DNA of 64,000 nt from Mycolicibacterium moriokaense (GTDB lineage: Bacteria; Actinomycetota; Actinomycetes; Mycobacteriales; Mycobacteriaceae): positions 62,001-126,000 of the forward strand of contig NZ_QQBJ01000002.1 of assembly GCF_003347205.1 (NCBI RefSeq), read 5' to 3'. This document shows, one piece after another, positions 19,824-28,418 of the stretch. How positions within the stretch are numbered: position 1 is the stretch's first letter; each line of letters opens with the position of its first letter. The position numbers and the translations under genes were made by a program. A model generated the notes under the pieces. It saw only the letters and a program-made list of their open reading frames with translations, was not told the DNA's origin and made no database searches.

Positions 19824-21815
19824 ATGCGCATCGTCCGCTTGCTCGGCCTGTTCCTCGTCGTTCTGACCGGTGGGGTTCTGCTGGCGCCGGGCGCGGGCAG
19901 CACTCCGCCGATGCGGTTGCCCGGCTACGTCACCGACCAGGCGCAGGCGCTGACCGGCTCCGAACTGTCCGATGTGAAGCGCGCGGTGGACCAGCTCTAC
20001 AACGAACGCCAGGTGCGGCTGTGGGTGGTCTACGTCGACAGCTTCTCCGGGCAGGGCGCGGTCAACTGGGCCGAAAGCACAAGGCGGCAAAGCGACTTGA
20101 GCAACGAGGACGCCATCCTCGCTGTCGCGACGGTGGACCGTTCGTATGCCTTCCTCGCCGGCCCGGCGACCGGCCAGAGCAGCAGCGACATCGACAACCT
20201 GCGCCGCAGCCAGATCGAACCCGCGCTTCGCCGCGACGACTGGGCGGGCGCCGCCATCGCTGCGGCCAACGGCCTGAACAAGCCGACCAGCTCGGGTTCG
20301 GGCAGCGAAGTCTCGCCGTTCGCCGTGGTGGTGGCGCTGGCCATCCTCGTGGTCCTGCTCCTGCTGCTGTGGTGGTGGACGCGGCGGCGGCGACGCAAGC
20401 GCCGCGAGGCCGAGTTCGCGGCTGCCCGCCGCGTCGACCCGTCCGACCCGAACGCGCTGGCTTCGGTTCAGGTCGACGCTCTCGACGACCTGTCCAAGTC
20501 GATGGTCGTCGATGTCGACAACGCCGTGCGCACCAGCGACAACGAATTGGCGCTGGCCGTCGAGGAGTTCGGAGACAAGGACACCGCACCGTTCAGCAAG
20601 GCCGTCGCCGACGCGAAAACCACACTGGCGCAGGCATTCAACGTGCGCCAGATCCTCGATGACGCGATCCCCGAGACGCCGGCGCAGCGGCGCGACCTTC
20701 TGACCCGGGTGATCGTCGCGGCCGCGAAGGCCGACAAGGAACTCGACGCGCAGCGGGAGGCGTTCGCCGCGCTGCGGGATCTGGTCATCAATGCGCCGAC
20801 CCGACTCGACGCGATGACCCGTCAGATGGTCGACCTGACCGCGCGCATCGGGCCGTCGTCGCAGACTCTGGCAACCCTGCACCAGCAGTTCGCGGCCAGC
20901 GCACTGGCATCGATCGCGGACAACGTGGACACCGCCAAGGAGCGGCTGACGTTCGCCGACCAGAACATCAGCAACGGGCGCAATCTGATCGCGCGGCCCG
21001 CCGACCGGCAGACCGGACTGGTCGACGCGGTGCGGGCGGCGGAGTCGGCGCTCGGTCAGGCACGCATGCTGCTCGACGCGGTGGACAGTGCAGGCACCGA
21101 CATCAGCCGCGCCGTCGCCTCGCTGCCTGCGGCCATCGCCGACATCCAGAACGGCATCAAATCCGCCGGCGATCAACTGGCGCGCAGCGATACCTCGCAC
21201 GCCGCTGAACTCAGCTCCGCCCGCGACGCCGCGGTCAGGGCCGTCGCGGACGCGCAGAGCAACGGCAGCGCCGATCCGTTGGGCGCGTTCACGAAGCTGA
21301 CCCAGGCCGACGCCGAGTTAGACCGGCTGCTCGCCAGCGTCGCCGAGGAGCGCGAGGCCGCGGCGCGGCTCAGCCGCGCGTTCGACCAGGCCCTGTTCAC
21401 CGCGCAGTCGCGGGTGCGGGCCGTGTCGGATTTCATCGATGTGCGCCGCGGCGCCATCGGACCGGAGGCACGCACCCGGCTCGCGGAGGCGGTGCGGCAG
21501 CTGCAGGCCGCACAGGACAAACGCGAATCCAACCTCGGCGAGGCGATCGCGCACGCCAACGGTGCGGCGCTGCTGGCGTCGCAAGCGCAGTCGATGGCGA
21601 CCAGCGACGCTCAGGCGGCGCAGCGCGCGTACACCGGTCGCTACGGTCGCGGTGGCGGATCCAATATGGGCGCCGTGCTCGGCGGGATCATCCTGGGCAA
21701 CATCCTGTCCGGTGGCGGCATGGGCGGCGGGATCGGCGGCGGCATGGGCGGCGGCTGGAGTTCGACATCCTATGGCGGGTCTGGCAACTGGAGCGGTGGC
21801 GGCGGCCGCTTCTAG
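19824..21815 (+). CDS. TPM-domain membrane protein (Rv2345-like)
   Basis: A 663-residue protein. A signal peptide (residues 1-25) precedes a TPM/YgcG-type domain facing outward ([20 protein letters not shown], residues about 33-155). One membrane helix (residues about 172-188) leads to a basic [12 protein letters not shown] stop-transfer. A long cytoplasmic helical, probably coiled-coil region spans residues 200-610. The C-terminal ~50 residues are almost pure Gly/Ser with GGGMGGG repeats. TPM domains occur in photosystem repair and envelope proteins. Role in mycobacteria unknown. Confidence 0.85.
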   Translation: MRIVRLLGLFLVVLTGGVLLAPGAGSTPPMRLPGYVTDQAQALTGSELSDVKRAVDQLYNERQVRLWVVYVDSFSGQGAVNWAESTRRQSDLSNEDAILAVATVDRSYAFLAGPATGQSSSDIDNLRRSQIEPALRRDDWAGAAIAAANGLNKPTSSGSGSEVSPFAVVVALAILVVLLLLLWWWTRRRRRKRREAEFAAARRVDPSDPNALASVQVDALDDLSKSMVVDVDNAVRTSDNELALAVEEFGDKDTAPFSKAVADAKTTLAQAFNVRQILDDAIPETPAQRRDLLTRVIVAAAKADKELDAQREAFAALRDLVINAPTRLDAMTRQMVDLTARIGPSSQTLATLHQQFAASALASIADNVDTAKERLTFADQNISNGRNLIARPADRQTGLVDAVRAAESALGQARMLLDAVDSAGTDISRAVASLPAAIADIQNGIKSAGDQLARSDTSHAAELSSARDAAVRAVADAQSNGSADPLGAFTKLTQADAELDRLLASVAEEREAAARLSRAFDQALFTAQSRVRAVSDFIDVRRGAIGPEARTRLAEAVRQLQAAQDKRESNLGEAIAHANGAALLASQAQSMATSDAQAAQRAYTGRYGRGGGSNMGAVLGGIILGNILSGGGMGGGIGGGMGGGWSSTSYGGSGNWSGGGGRF

Positions 21816-21831
21816 CGCTCACGCCGGCACC

Positions 21832-21891
21832 GCGAGCATGCGTGTTTGCACGCGACACGCCGCACCATGTCGGCATTCTGTGCACGTCCCC
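21832..21891 (+). repeat. 60-bp palindromic intergenic element, copy 2
   Basis: It begins GCGAGCATGCGTGTTTGCAC and aligns end to end with the reverse complement of 111-170. It lies between two convergent genes, 17 bases after a stop codon. The inner GCATGCGTG and ATTCTGTGCACG segments keep partial dyad symmetry, less perfect than in copy 1. Confidence 0.5.
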
Positions 21892-21917
21892 AGCTAACGC
21901 GTGGGCCCACGCGGTGC

Positions 21918-23312
21918 TTATACGCCTTTGAGGCGCACCGCCAGATAGTCCGACACCGCGTCGAGCGCGACACGCTCCTGCGCCATCGCGTCGCGGTCGC
22001 GGATCGTCACGGCGTGGTCGTCGAGCGTGTCGAAATCGACGGTGACACAGAACGGCGTGCCGATCTCGTCCTGGCGGCGGTACCGCCGCCCGATGGCGCC
22101 TGCGTCGTCGAACTCGACGTTCCACGACTTGCGCAGTTCCGCGGCGAGGTCGCGCGCTTTCGGCGACAGCTGCTCGTTGCGCGACAACGGCAGCACCGCC
22201 GCCTTGACCGGTGCCAACCGCGGGTCGAGCCGCAACACCGTGCGCTTGTCGACGCCGCCCTTGGCGTTGGGCGCCTCGTCCTCGGCGTAGGCGTCGACCA
22301 GGAACGCCATGAACGATCGCGTCAGACCGGCCGCCGGTTCGATCACGTACGGCACATATCGGGTGTCGGTGGCCTGGTCGTAGAACGACAGGTCGACACC
22401 GGAATGCTTTGAATGCGTGGACAAGTCGAAGTTGGTGCGGTTGGCGACGCCCTCGAGCTCACCCCACGGGTTGCCCTGGAAGCCGAACTTGTACTCGATG
22501 TCGACCGTGCGGTCCGAGTAATGCGAGAGCTTGTCCTTGGGATGCTCGTAGAGCCGCAGGTTGTCGCGTTCGATGCCGAGGTCGACGTACCAGTCCAGGC
22601 GGCTGTCGATCCAGTACTGGTGCCACTCGGGCGCGCTGTCGGGCTCGACGAAGAACTCCATCTCCATCTGCTCGAACTCGCGGGTGCGGAAGATGAAGTT
22701 GCCCGGCGTGATCTCGTTGCGAAAGCTCTTGCCGATCTGGCCGATACCGAACGGCGGCTTCTTGCGCGAGGTCGTCACGACATTGGCGAAGTTGACGAAG
22801 ATGCCCTGCGCTGTCTCGGGCCGCAGGTAGTGCAGGCCCTCCTCGGTCTCGATTGGGCCGAGGTAGGTCTTGAGCATCATGTTGAAGTCGCGCGGTTCGG
22901 TCCATCGCCCCTTGGTGCCGCAGTCCGGGCAGGCGATTTCGCTCATCGGAACCGAGTCGGGGTCGTCGATACCCTTCTTCTCGGCGTAGGCCTCCTGCAT
23001 GTGGTCCTGCCGATGGCGCTTGTGGCAGTTCAGGCATTCCACCAGCGGATCGTTGAACACCTCGACGTGGCCGGAGGCCACCCATACCTCGCGCGGCAGA
23101 ATGATCGCGCTGTCCAAGCCGACGACGTCGTCGCGGCTGGTGACCACCGACCGCCACCACTGCCGCTTGATGTTCTCCTTGAGCTCGACGCCCAAAGGGC
23201 CGTAGTCCCAAGCGGACTTGGTGCCGCCATAGATTTCGCCGGACTGATACACCAGCCCTCGGCGTTTGGCCAGGTTCGCAACGGTGTCGATGATCGACGA
23301 AGACGGAGCCAC
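21918..23312 (-). CDS. glyS: Glycyl-tRNA synthetase
   Basis: A 464-residue class II aminoacyl-tRNA synthetase of the homodimeric alpha2 type that charges tRNA-Gly. Motif 2 is visible as [20 protein letters not shown]. The [12 protein letters not shown] block and a C-terminal anticodon-binding domain are also present. The zinc-ribbon-like CLNCHKRH and [10 protein letters not shown] segments lie in the insertion. GTG 23312 is the probable start. The gene diverges from smtB-zur across 115 bases. Confidence 0.95.
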   Translation of the reverse strand: MAPSSSIIDTVANLAKRRGLVYQSGEIYGGTKSAWDYGPLGVELKENIKRQWWRSVVTSRDDVVGLDSAIILPREVWVASGHVEVFNDPLVECLNCHKRHRQDHMQEAYAEKKGIDDPDSVPMSEIACPDCGTKGRWTEPRDFNMMLKTYLGPIETEEGLHYLRPETAQGIFVNFANVVTTSRKKPPFGIGQIGKSFRNEITPGNFIFRTREFEQMEMEFFVEPDSAPEWHQYWIDSRLDWYVDLGIERDNLRLYEHPKDKLSHYSDRTVDIEYKFGFQGNPWGELEGVANRTNFDLSTHSKHSGVDLSFYDQATDTRYVPYVIEPAAGLTRSFMAFLVDAYAEDEAPNAKGGVDKRTVLRLDPRLAPVKAAVLPLSRNEQLSPKARDLAAELRKSWNVEFDDAGAIGRRYRRQDEIGTPFCVTVDFDTLDDHAVTIRDRDAMAQERVALDAVSDYLAVRLKGV

Positions 23313-23389
23313 GGGTGAACAGCGTAACGATGCGCTTGCCGCGAGACTGACCCGCACGTCGTGCACCGGGCGGTGCAGCGACGACGCCG

Positions 23390-23417
23390 TTGACATGCGT
23401 GATCGCGCATGTATCGT
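23390..23417 (+). promoter_or_regulatory. smtB-zur promoter with SmtB operator
   Basis: TTGACA (23390-23395) and TATCGT (23412-23417), 16 bases apart, form a good promoter. Between them lies a perfect palindrome, ACATGCG-TGATCG-CGCATGT (23393-23412). This is the layout known for mycobacterial SmtB, which represses its own operon when zinc is low and releases when zinc is high. The predicted start lies within a few bases of the GTG at 23428, so the mRNA has almost no leader. Confidence 0.75.
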
Positions 23418-23427
23418 GGCGGACATA

Positions 23428-23835
23428 GTGAAAACGGTTTCCACCTTCGCCGGCGGACGCGAGGAGCGAAAAGGCTCGGGCGCGCGCGACGACGACGCCG
23501 GCGAACAGCACCATCAGCACAGCGATGCGCCGGCGCCGGATCTGCCCTCGCGTGAGGTCCTCGATACCGCGGGTGACCTGCTCCGGGCGCTGGCCGCGCC
23601 GGTGCGCATCGCGATCGTGCTGCAACTGCGCGAGTCGTCGCGCTGCGTGCACGAGTTGGTCGACGCGCTGGGTGTGCCGCAGCCGCTGGTCAGCCAGCAC
23701 CTCCGCATCCTCAAGGCCGCCGGCGTGGTGGCGGGCGAGCGCTCCGGCCGCGAGGTGCTCTACCGGCTGGTCGATCACCACCTGGCGCACATCGTGGTCG
23801 CTGCGGTGACGCATGCCGGGGAGGACAGCGAGTGA
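23428..23835 (+). CDS. smtB: Zinc-responsive ArsR/SmtB repressor
   Basis: A 135-residue winged-helix metalloregulator. A charged N-terminal tail with EQHHQHSD precedes the ArsR core. The recognition helix lies in [19 protein letters not shown]. The C-terminal helix carries the alpha5 zinc site as D-x-H, ten residues, H-x-x-E (in DHHLAHIVV and THAGE). It is the first gene of the smtB-zur operon (Rv2358-Rv2359), where SmtB senses zinc excess and allows Zur production. An ATG 27 bases or more upstream would place the operator inside the coding region, so GTG 23428 is preferred. Confidence 0.92.
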   Translation: MKTVSTFAGGREERKGSGARDDDAGEQHHQHSDAPAPDLPSREVLDTAGDLLRALAAPVRIAIVLQLRESSRCVHELVDALGVPQPLVSQHLRILKAAGVVAGERSGREVLYRLVDHHLAHIVVAAVTHAGEDSE

Positions 23836-24236
23836 GTTCCCCGCCCGGCGTGCGCGCGACGAGGCAGCGCGCGGCGATCTCGGCGCTGCTGGAGAAGCTC
23901 GACGACTTCCGCTCGGCGCAGGATCTGCACGACGAACTGCGCCGCCGCGGCGAGGGCATCGGCCTGACCACCGTGTACCGCACCCTGCAGTCGATGGCCG
24001 CGGCCGGGCTGGTCGACACGTTGCGCACCGATACCGGCGAGTCCGTCTACCGACGCTGTTCCGAGCACCATCACCACCACCTGGTGTGCCGGGTGTGCGG
24101 GTGCACGGTCGAGGTGCAGGGCGGTCAGGTGGAAGCGTGGGCGGCCGACGTCGCACACCAGCACGGCTTCTCCGATGTCAGCCACACGATCGAGATCTTC
24201 GGCGTCTGTGGTTCCTGCTCGCCCGCCGCGAGATAG
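23832..24236 (+). CDS. zur: Zinc uptake regulator Zur (FurB)
   Basis: A 134-residue Fur-family repressor of zinc uptake and zinc-free ribosomal protein genes. The DNA-binding helix region reads GEGIGLTTVYRTLQSMAAAG. The regulatory site is the His cluster HHHHLVCRVCG, and the second structural-zinc CxxC is in VCGSCSP near the C-terminus. The GTG start overlaps the smtB stop by 4 bases, so the two are translationally coupled. Confidence 0.94.
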   Translation: MSSPPGVRATRQRAAISALLEKLDDFRSAQDLHDELRRRGEGIGLTTVYRTLQSMAAAGLVDTLRTDTGESVYRRCSEHHHHHLVCRVCGCTVEVQGGQVEAWAADVAHQHGFSDVSHTIEIFGVCGSCSPAAR

Positions 24237-24257
24237 CGCTCAGGGCTGGGCAATCCG

Positions 24258-24659
24258 TCAGCCGTCGTTGCCGAGCAGCGCGCGGCGCACGTCGGCGCCC
24301 GCGACGAGCACCATCATGATCAGGCTCTGCAACGCTTCTTCGGTCAAGCCTGCGGCCGGAAAGTTGTAGCGCAGCGTCACGTCGGCGACGTCTCCGCCGG
24401 CGACGTGCTCGGCCAACGACACGGTCCCGATCACGGTGTCATGGGCCAGCCGGGCCACCTTGTCACGAATCTCGTTGTTCAGCACCAGGTCCCACGCCAA
24501 GATCTGCGTCAGCGCCACCATCTCCAGATCCTCGGCGATCGCGACAACCCGCAGCGAGGCGAACGTGTGGTCGTGGTGCACGGTCAGCGCGCCGTCGTCC
24601 TCCTCGTCGTAGGCCAGGACGCCGTCGAGTGCGGCTCGCAGACGATCGCGCAGGTCCAT
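24258..24659 (-). CDS. Conserved hypothetical protein (Rv2360c-like)
   Basis: A 133-residue acidic protein with no signal peptide or membrane segment. It alternates predicted strands (ALTVHHDHTFASLRVVAI, VTLRYNFPAAG) and helices (TEEALQSLIMMVLVAGAD) in a way that recalls small sensory-chain-like folds, but I cannot assign a family. ATG 24659 overlaps the uppS stop by one base. It is therefore the third gene of recO-uppS-Rv2360c, an order I recall from mycobacterial genomes. Confidence 0.75.
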   Translation of the reverse strand: MDLRDRLRAALDGVLAYDEEDDGALTVHHDHTFASLRVVAIAEDLEMVALTQILAWDLVLNNEIRDKVARLAHDTVIGTVSLAEHVAGGDVADVTLRYNFPAAGLTEEALQSLIMMVLVAGADVRRALLGNDG

Positions 24660-25555
24660 CAGGCCCGCCCGAAGCGACGGTTGCGATTCACATACTCTTC
24701 ACACGCCGCCCAGAGGTCGCGCCGGTCGTAGTCCGGCCACAGCTTGTCCTGAAAGACGTATTCGGCGTAGGCGGCCTGCCACAGCAGGAAGTTGCTCGCC
24801 CGCTGCTCCCCCGACGTCCTGATGAACAGGTCGACGTCGGGGATGTCGGCGCGATGCAGATGCTTGGCGAACGTGGCCTCGGTGATCCGGTTCGGGTTGA
24901 TCTTCTTGTCCGCAGCTTCACGCGCGAGCTCACGTGCGGCCTCGACGATTTCGGTGCGGCCGCCGTAGTTGACGCAGTAGTTGATCGTGATGACGTCGTT
25001 GCCGACCGTCATTTGCTCGGCGATGTCGAACTCCTTGATGACGCTTCGCCACATGCGGGGACGCGAGCCCACCCAGCGCATCCGCACGCCCATGTCGTTG
25101 AGGTTCTCCCGGCGGCGACGCACGACCTCGCGGTTGAAACCCATCAGGAAGCGGACTTCTTCGGTGCTGCGCTTCCAGTTCTCGGTCGAGAAGGCGTAGA
25201 CCGTCAGATGCTTGATGCCGATTTCGATGGCGCCGCAGGTGATGTCGATGAGTACCGCCTCGCCCATCTTGTGGCCCTCGGTGCGGTGCAGCCCGCGCTG
25301 GGTGGCCCAGCGACCGTTGCCGTCCATCACGACGGCGACGTGCTGGGGCACCTGGTCTGCGGGGATCGTGGGCGCCGCGGCCTTCGAGGTGTGCTGCGGC
25401 GGGCGGGCGAACCGGCCATTGCTGTGCGGGGGCAGTTCGGGAAATACGACAGGCCAGGTCGACTTGTCCGGAAAGGTCGGATAGTCGTCAGGCGCCGGAG
25501 GCAGCTGTGGGTGGGTAGCTGTCATCGCCCACTGCCCGTTCCGTTTCACTGCCAC
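24659..25555 (-). CDS. uppS: (Z)-decaprenyl diphosphate synthase
   Basis: A cis-prenyltransferase of about 298 residues. It extends a prenyl diphosphate to the C50 lipid carrier that mycobacteria use for peptidoglycan, arabinogalactan and other envelope polymers. The catalytic [10 protein letters not shown] loop, NYGGRTEI and the C-terminal [15 protein letters not shown] block are clear. GTG 25555 has AGGA 8 bases upstream and gives the length I recall for Rv2361c; ATG 25525 is an alternative. Either way it overlaps the end of recO. Confidence 0.93.
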   Translation of the reverse strand: MAVKRNGQWAMTATHPQLPPAPDDYPTFPDKSTWPVVFPELPPHSNGRFARPPQHTSKAAAPTIPADQVPQHVAVVMDGNGRWATQRGLHRTEGHKMGEAVLIDITCGAIEIGIKHLTVYAFSTENWKRSTEEVRFLMGFNREVVRRRRENLNDMGVRMRWVGSRPRMWRSVIKEFDIAEQMTVGNDVITINYCVNYGGRTEIVEAARELAREAADKKINPNRITEATFAKHLHRADIPDVDLFIRTSGEQRASNFLLWQAAYAEYVFQDKLWPDYDRRDLWAACEEYVNRNRRFGRA

Positions 25556-26345
25556 GGGTGACATCCTGCCCGAACAGCGAGACGCGGTGGTCGGCGACCG
25601 CGCGATCAATTCGGTACACACGCTCGACCAGCGGCAACGTGCGGAGCTGACGTTCGAGGTGCCACTGCAGGTGCGCGGCAACCAGCCCGCTGGCCTGGTT
25701 GCGGTGCGACTGTTGCGATGCCTGGGCGGCATCCCAGTCGCCGTCGTAGAGCGCCGACATCAGATCGATCACGGCCTGCGGCGGCGTGGTCGATCCGGAG
25801 GGGCGACAGTGCACGCACACGCTGCCGCCCGCGGCGATGTGAAACGCCCGGTGCGGACCAGGAGCGGCGCAGCGTGCGCACTCGGTGAGCGCGGGCGCCC
25901 AGCCGGCGATTCCCATGGCGCGCAACAGGTATGCGTCCAGCACGAGTTCCCACGGGCGGCTGCCGTCGGCCACTGCCCGCAACGCGCCGACGGTCAGCCG
26001 GTGCAGCGCGGGTACCGGAGCGCGCTCCTCACCCGCCAGCCGCTCCGCGGTTTCGAGCACAGCGCACGCACAGGTGTAGCGGCCGTAGTCGCTGACGATG
26101 TCGGCGGCGAACGCGTCGATGGCCTGCACCTGGGTGACGATGTCCAGATTGCGGCCGGGGTGCAGTTGAACGTCGATGTGTGCGAACGGCTCCAGCCGGG
26201 AGCCGAACTTGCTGCGGGTCCGCCTGACACCCTTGGCCACCGCGCGCACCAACCCGTGGTCACGAGTGAGCAGGGTGACGATCCGGTCGGCCTCGCCGAG
26301 CTTGTGTTGGCGAAGCACCACCGCACGATCGCGGTACAGGCGCAT
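25488..26345 (-). CDS. recO: DNA repair protein RecO
   Basis: A 285-residue recombination mediator that works with RecR to load RecA and to anneal SSB-coated strands. It starts with the OB-fold ([20 protein letters not shown], residues 2-21). It carries the zinc-binding pairs CARCAAPG and CVHCRPSG in the C-terminal half. Its 3' end overlaps uppS. It diverges from the amidase gene, with 63 bases between starts. Confidence 0.94.
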   Translation of the reverse strand: MRLYRDRAVVLRQHKLGEADRIVTLLTRDHGLVRAVAKGVRRTRSKFGSRLEPFAHIDVQLHPGRNLDIVTQVQAIDAFAADIVSDYGRYTCACAVLETAERLAGEERAPVPALHRLTVGALRAVADGSRPWELVLDAYLLRAMGIAGWAPALTECARCAAPGPHRAFHIAAGGSVCVHCRPSGSTTPPQAVIDLMSALYDGDWDAAQASQQSHRNQASGLVAAHLQWHLERQLRTLPLVERVYRIDRAVADHRVSLFGQDVTRGSETERAVGDDSYPPTAASGA

Positions 26346-26408
26346 CGAACCAGTTTCTCACCGTGTCCCGACAAGGCCGGTAGGCAGCGCCGGATATTCT
26401 CGACATCG

Positions 26409-27815
26409 ATGGCCCAGCCTCCCCTGCCCACCCTCACGGACGTGCGGTATCGGCTGGCCAGCGGCGACGTGACGTCGGTTGAACTCACACGTCAGTCGCT
26501 CGATGCGATCGAGGCGAGCCAGCCGACCCTCAACGCGTTCCGTGTGGTGATGAGGAAACAGGCGCTTGCCGGCGCCGCGCGCGCCGACCGCAGACGCGCC
26601 GCCGGGGATCAAGGGCCGTTGCTGGGCGTTCCCATTGCGATCAAGGACGACGTCGACATCGCCGGCGAGCCCACGCGGTTCGGATCGGCGGGTCGGGTGC
26701 CGTCGGCGACCGCGGACGCCGAGGTGGTGCGCAGGCTGAGGGCCGCGGGCGCGGTGATTGTCGGCAAGACGAACACCTGCGAGTTGGGTCAATGGCCGTT
26801 CACCAGCGGCCCTGCGTTCGGGCACACGCGAAACCCGTGGTCGCGCAACCACACTCCCGGTGGTTCATCGGGCGGCAGCGCGGCGGCAGTGGCCGCCGGG
26901 CTGGTGACCGCGGCGATCGGGTCCGACGGCGCGGGCAGCGTGCGGATTCCCGCGGCGTGGACGCATCTGGTCGGCATCAAGCCGCAGCGGGGCCGCATCT
27001 CGACGTGGCCGCTGCCGGAGGCGTTCAACGGGATCACCGTCAACGGCGTGCTGGCCCGCACTGTCAACGACGCCGCGCTGGTGCTGGACGCCGCGTCGGG
27101 CAACGTGGCAGGCGATCGTCACCAGCCGGCGCCGATCCGCGCGGTCGACGCAGTCGGACGGGCGCCGGGGCCGCTGAGGATCGCGGTGTCGACGAAGTTC
27201 CCGTTCAACGTGTTCCGGCCCAGCCTGCACCCGGACATCGAGACCGCGCTGCACACCGTCGGTGAGCGACTCACCGATCTCGGTCACGCCATCGTCGCCG
27301 CCGACCCCGACTACAAGGTCGGCATGTCGTGGAACTTCCTGGCCAGATCAACGTCGGGGCTGCTGGACTGGGCGGAGCGCCTCGGTCACGACGTCGAACT
27401 GGACCGCCGAACCGTCGCCAATCTTCGGACGGGGCGGCTGCTGTCGGAGAACGTGCTGCGCAAGGCCCGCGCGAAGGAGGCAGCGGCGCAGCGTCGCGTC
27501 GGCTACATCTTCAACCTCTGCGACGTGATCCTGGCTCCGACGACGGCCCTGCCGCCGCCAACTGTGGACCATTTCGACACGCGCGGCGGGTTCTCGACCG
27601 ACCGGGCGATGATCCGCGCCTGCCCCGCCACCTGGCCGTGGAACCTGCTGGGATGGCCGTCGATCAACGTGCCCGCCGGCTTCACCTTGGACGGTTTGCC
27701 GATCGGAGTGCAGCTGATGGGTCCGGCTGACAGCGAGCCGCTGCTGATCTCACTGGCTGCCGAATTGGAGGCGGTCAGCGGCTGGGTGACCCAACAGCCC
27801 GATCGCTGGTGGTAG
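26409..27815 (+). CDS. amiA2: Amidase (AmiA2-like)
   Basis: A 468-residue amidase-signature hydrolase. Catalytic residues sit in AIKDDVDIAG (Lys), GGSSGGSAAAVAAG (cis-Ser) and GSDGAGSVRIPA (nucleophile Ser). The last motif reads GAGS where most relatives have GGS, a small deviation that keeps the serine. The family cleaves carboxamides to acids and ammonia; the natural substrate is unknown. It is divergent from recO, as Rv2363 is in M. tuberculosis. The frame stays open upstream, but ATG 26409 fits the family N-terminus. Confidence 0.88.
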   Translation: MAQPPLPTLTDVRYRLASGDVTSVELTRQSLDAIEASQPTLNAFRVVMRKQALAGAARADRRRAAGDQGPLLGVPIAIKDDVDIAGEPTRFGSAGRVPSATADAEVVRRLRAAGAVIVGKTNTCELGQWPFTSGPAFGHTRNPWSRNHTPGGSSGGSAAAVAAGLVTAAIGSDGAGSVRIPAAWTHLVGIKPQRGRISTWPLPEAFNGITVNGVLARTVNDAALVLDAASGNVAGDRHQPAPIRAVDAVGRAPGPLRIAVSTKFPFNVFRPSLHPDIETALHTVGERLTDLGHAIVAADPDYKVGMSWNFLARSTSGLLDWAERLGHDVELDRRTVANLRTGRLLSENVLRKARAKEAAAQRRVGYIFNLCDVILAPTTALPPPTVDHFDTRGGFSTDRAMIRACPATWPWNLLGWPSINVPAGFTLDGLPIGVQLMGPADSEPLLISLAAELEAVSGWVTQQPDRWW

Positions 27816-27885
27816 CCGTTTCGCCGCGCTGAACCCCGCGGAAGCGCACAATCCTCGTTAGCTGCCGGCTGCGAAGGAGCTGTGA

Positions 27886-28302
27886 ATGACGAGACAGGCC
27901 TGGTACCGGGGACTCGCGGCGGTCGCGGCCGCCGGTCTGATTGTTGCTACGGCCGCGCCTGCTCACGCGCGGCCCGATTCCGACGGCGACGGCCTCTACG
28001 ACGACGACGAAACGTCGGTCTACTTCACCGACCCCGCAAACCCCGATACCGACAACGACGGGCTCGACGACGGCCTAGAGGTCTACGACGAGACCGATCC
28101 CCTGACGCCGAACGGCCCGCTTCCAACACCGACCGGCCCACTGCCGACGCCCACCGGCCCGCTGCCGACACCAACCGGACCATTGCCAACGCCAATCGCC
28201 CCGAAACCCACACCCGCGGCCAAGCTGCCGACGCCGAATCCGACACCGATACCCACCCCGACGCCAGGGCCGTTGCCGACCCCGCCACCACTGCAGAGGT
28301 GA
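27886..28302 (+). CDS. Secreted thrombospondin type 3-like repeat protein
   Basis: A 138-residue exported protein. A signal peptide ends near APAHA (residue 28). Two calcium-binding TSP3-type loops follow, DSDGDGLYDDDE and DTDNDGLDDGLE. A Pro/Thr tail then has four tandem GPLPTPT heptads and further PTP repeats. The acidic loops should bind Ca2+ outside the cell, and the Pro-rich tail may span or attach to the wall. GAAGGAG lies just before the ATG. The gene lies between amiA2 and era, in the stretch that also carries the giant gene. Confidence 0.75.
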   Translation: MTRQAWYRGLAAVAAAGLIVATAAPAHARPDSDGDGLYDDDETSVYFTDPANPDTDNDGLDDGLEVYDETDPLTPNGPLPTPTGPLPTPTGPLPTPTGPLPTPIAPKPTPAAKLPTPNPTPIPTPTPGPLPTPPPLQR

Positions 28303-28317
28303 TCGGTCGGTAGCGAC

Positions 28318-28360
28318 TTCGGCGTGGCTGGTTGCGCGCAGCGCAACTCAGCACGCCGAA
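28318..28360. repeat. TTCGGCGTG palindromic element, copy 2
   Basis: TTCGGCGTG (28318-28326) is the exact reverse complement of CACGCCGAA (28352-28360). The interior GTTGCGC / GCGCAAC adds a second stem. It stands 15 bases after a stop codon and about 60 bases before the giant gene. It is closely related to the copies at 11670 and 39954. Confidence 0.65.
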
Positions 28361-28418
28361 ACCGCGGCCTTTACCCGATCTTGACCGCGTGTTGAATCGC
28401 CTTTCTGACGATGGCTAG

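Noticed and set aside
23401-23428. Upstream start codons for smtB
   Set aside because: They would put the promoter -10 and operator within the coding sequence and extend the N-terminus beyond the family.
28318-28360. Palindrome as operator for the giant gene
   Set aside because: The same element occurs at three other gene ends without a shared downstream gene, so a terminator or REP-like element is more likely.
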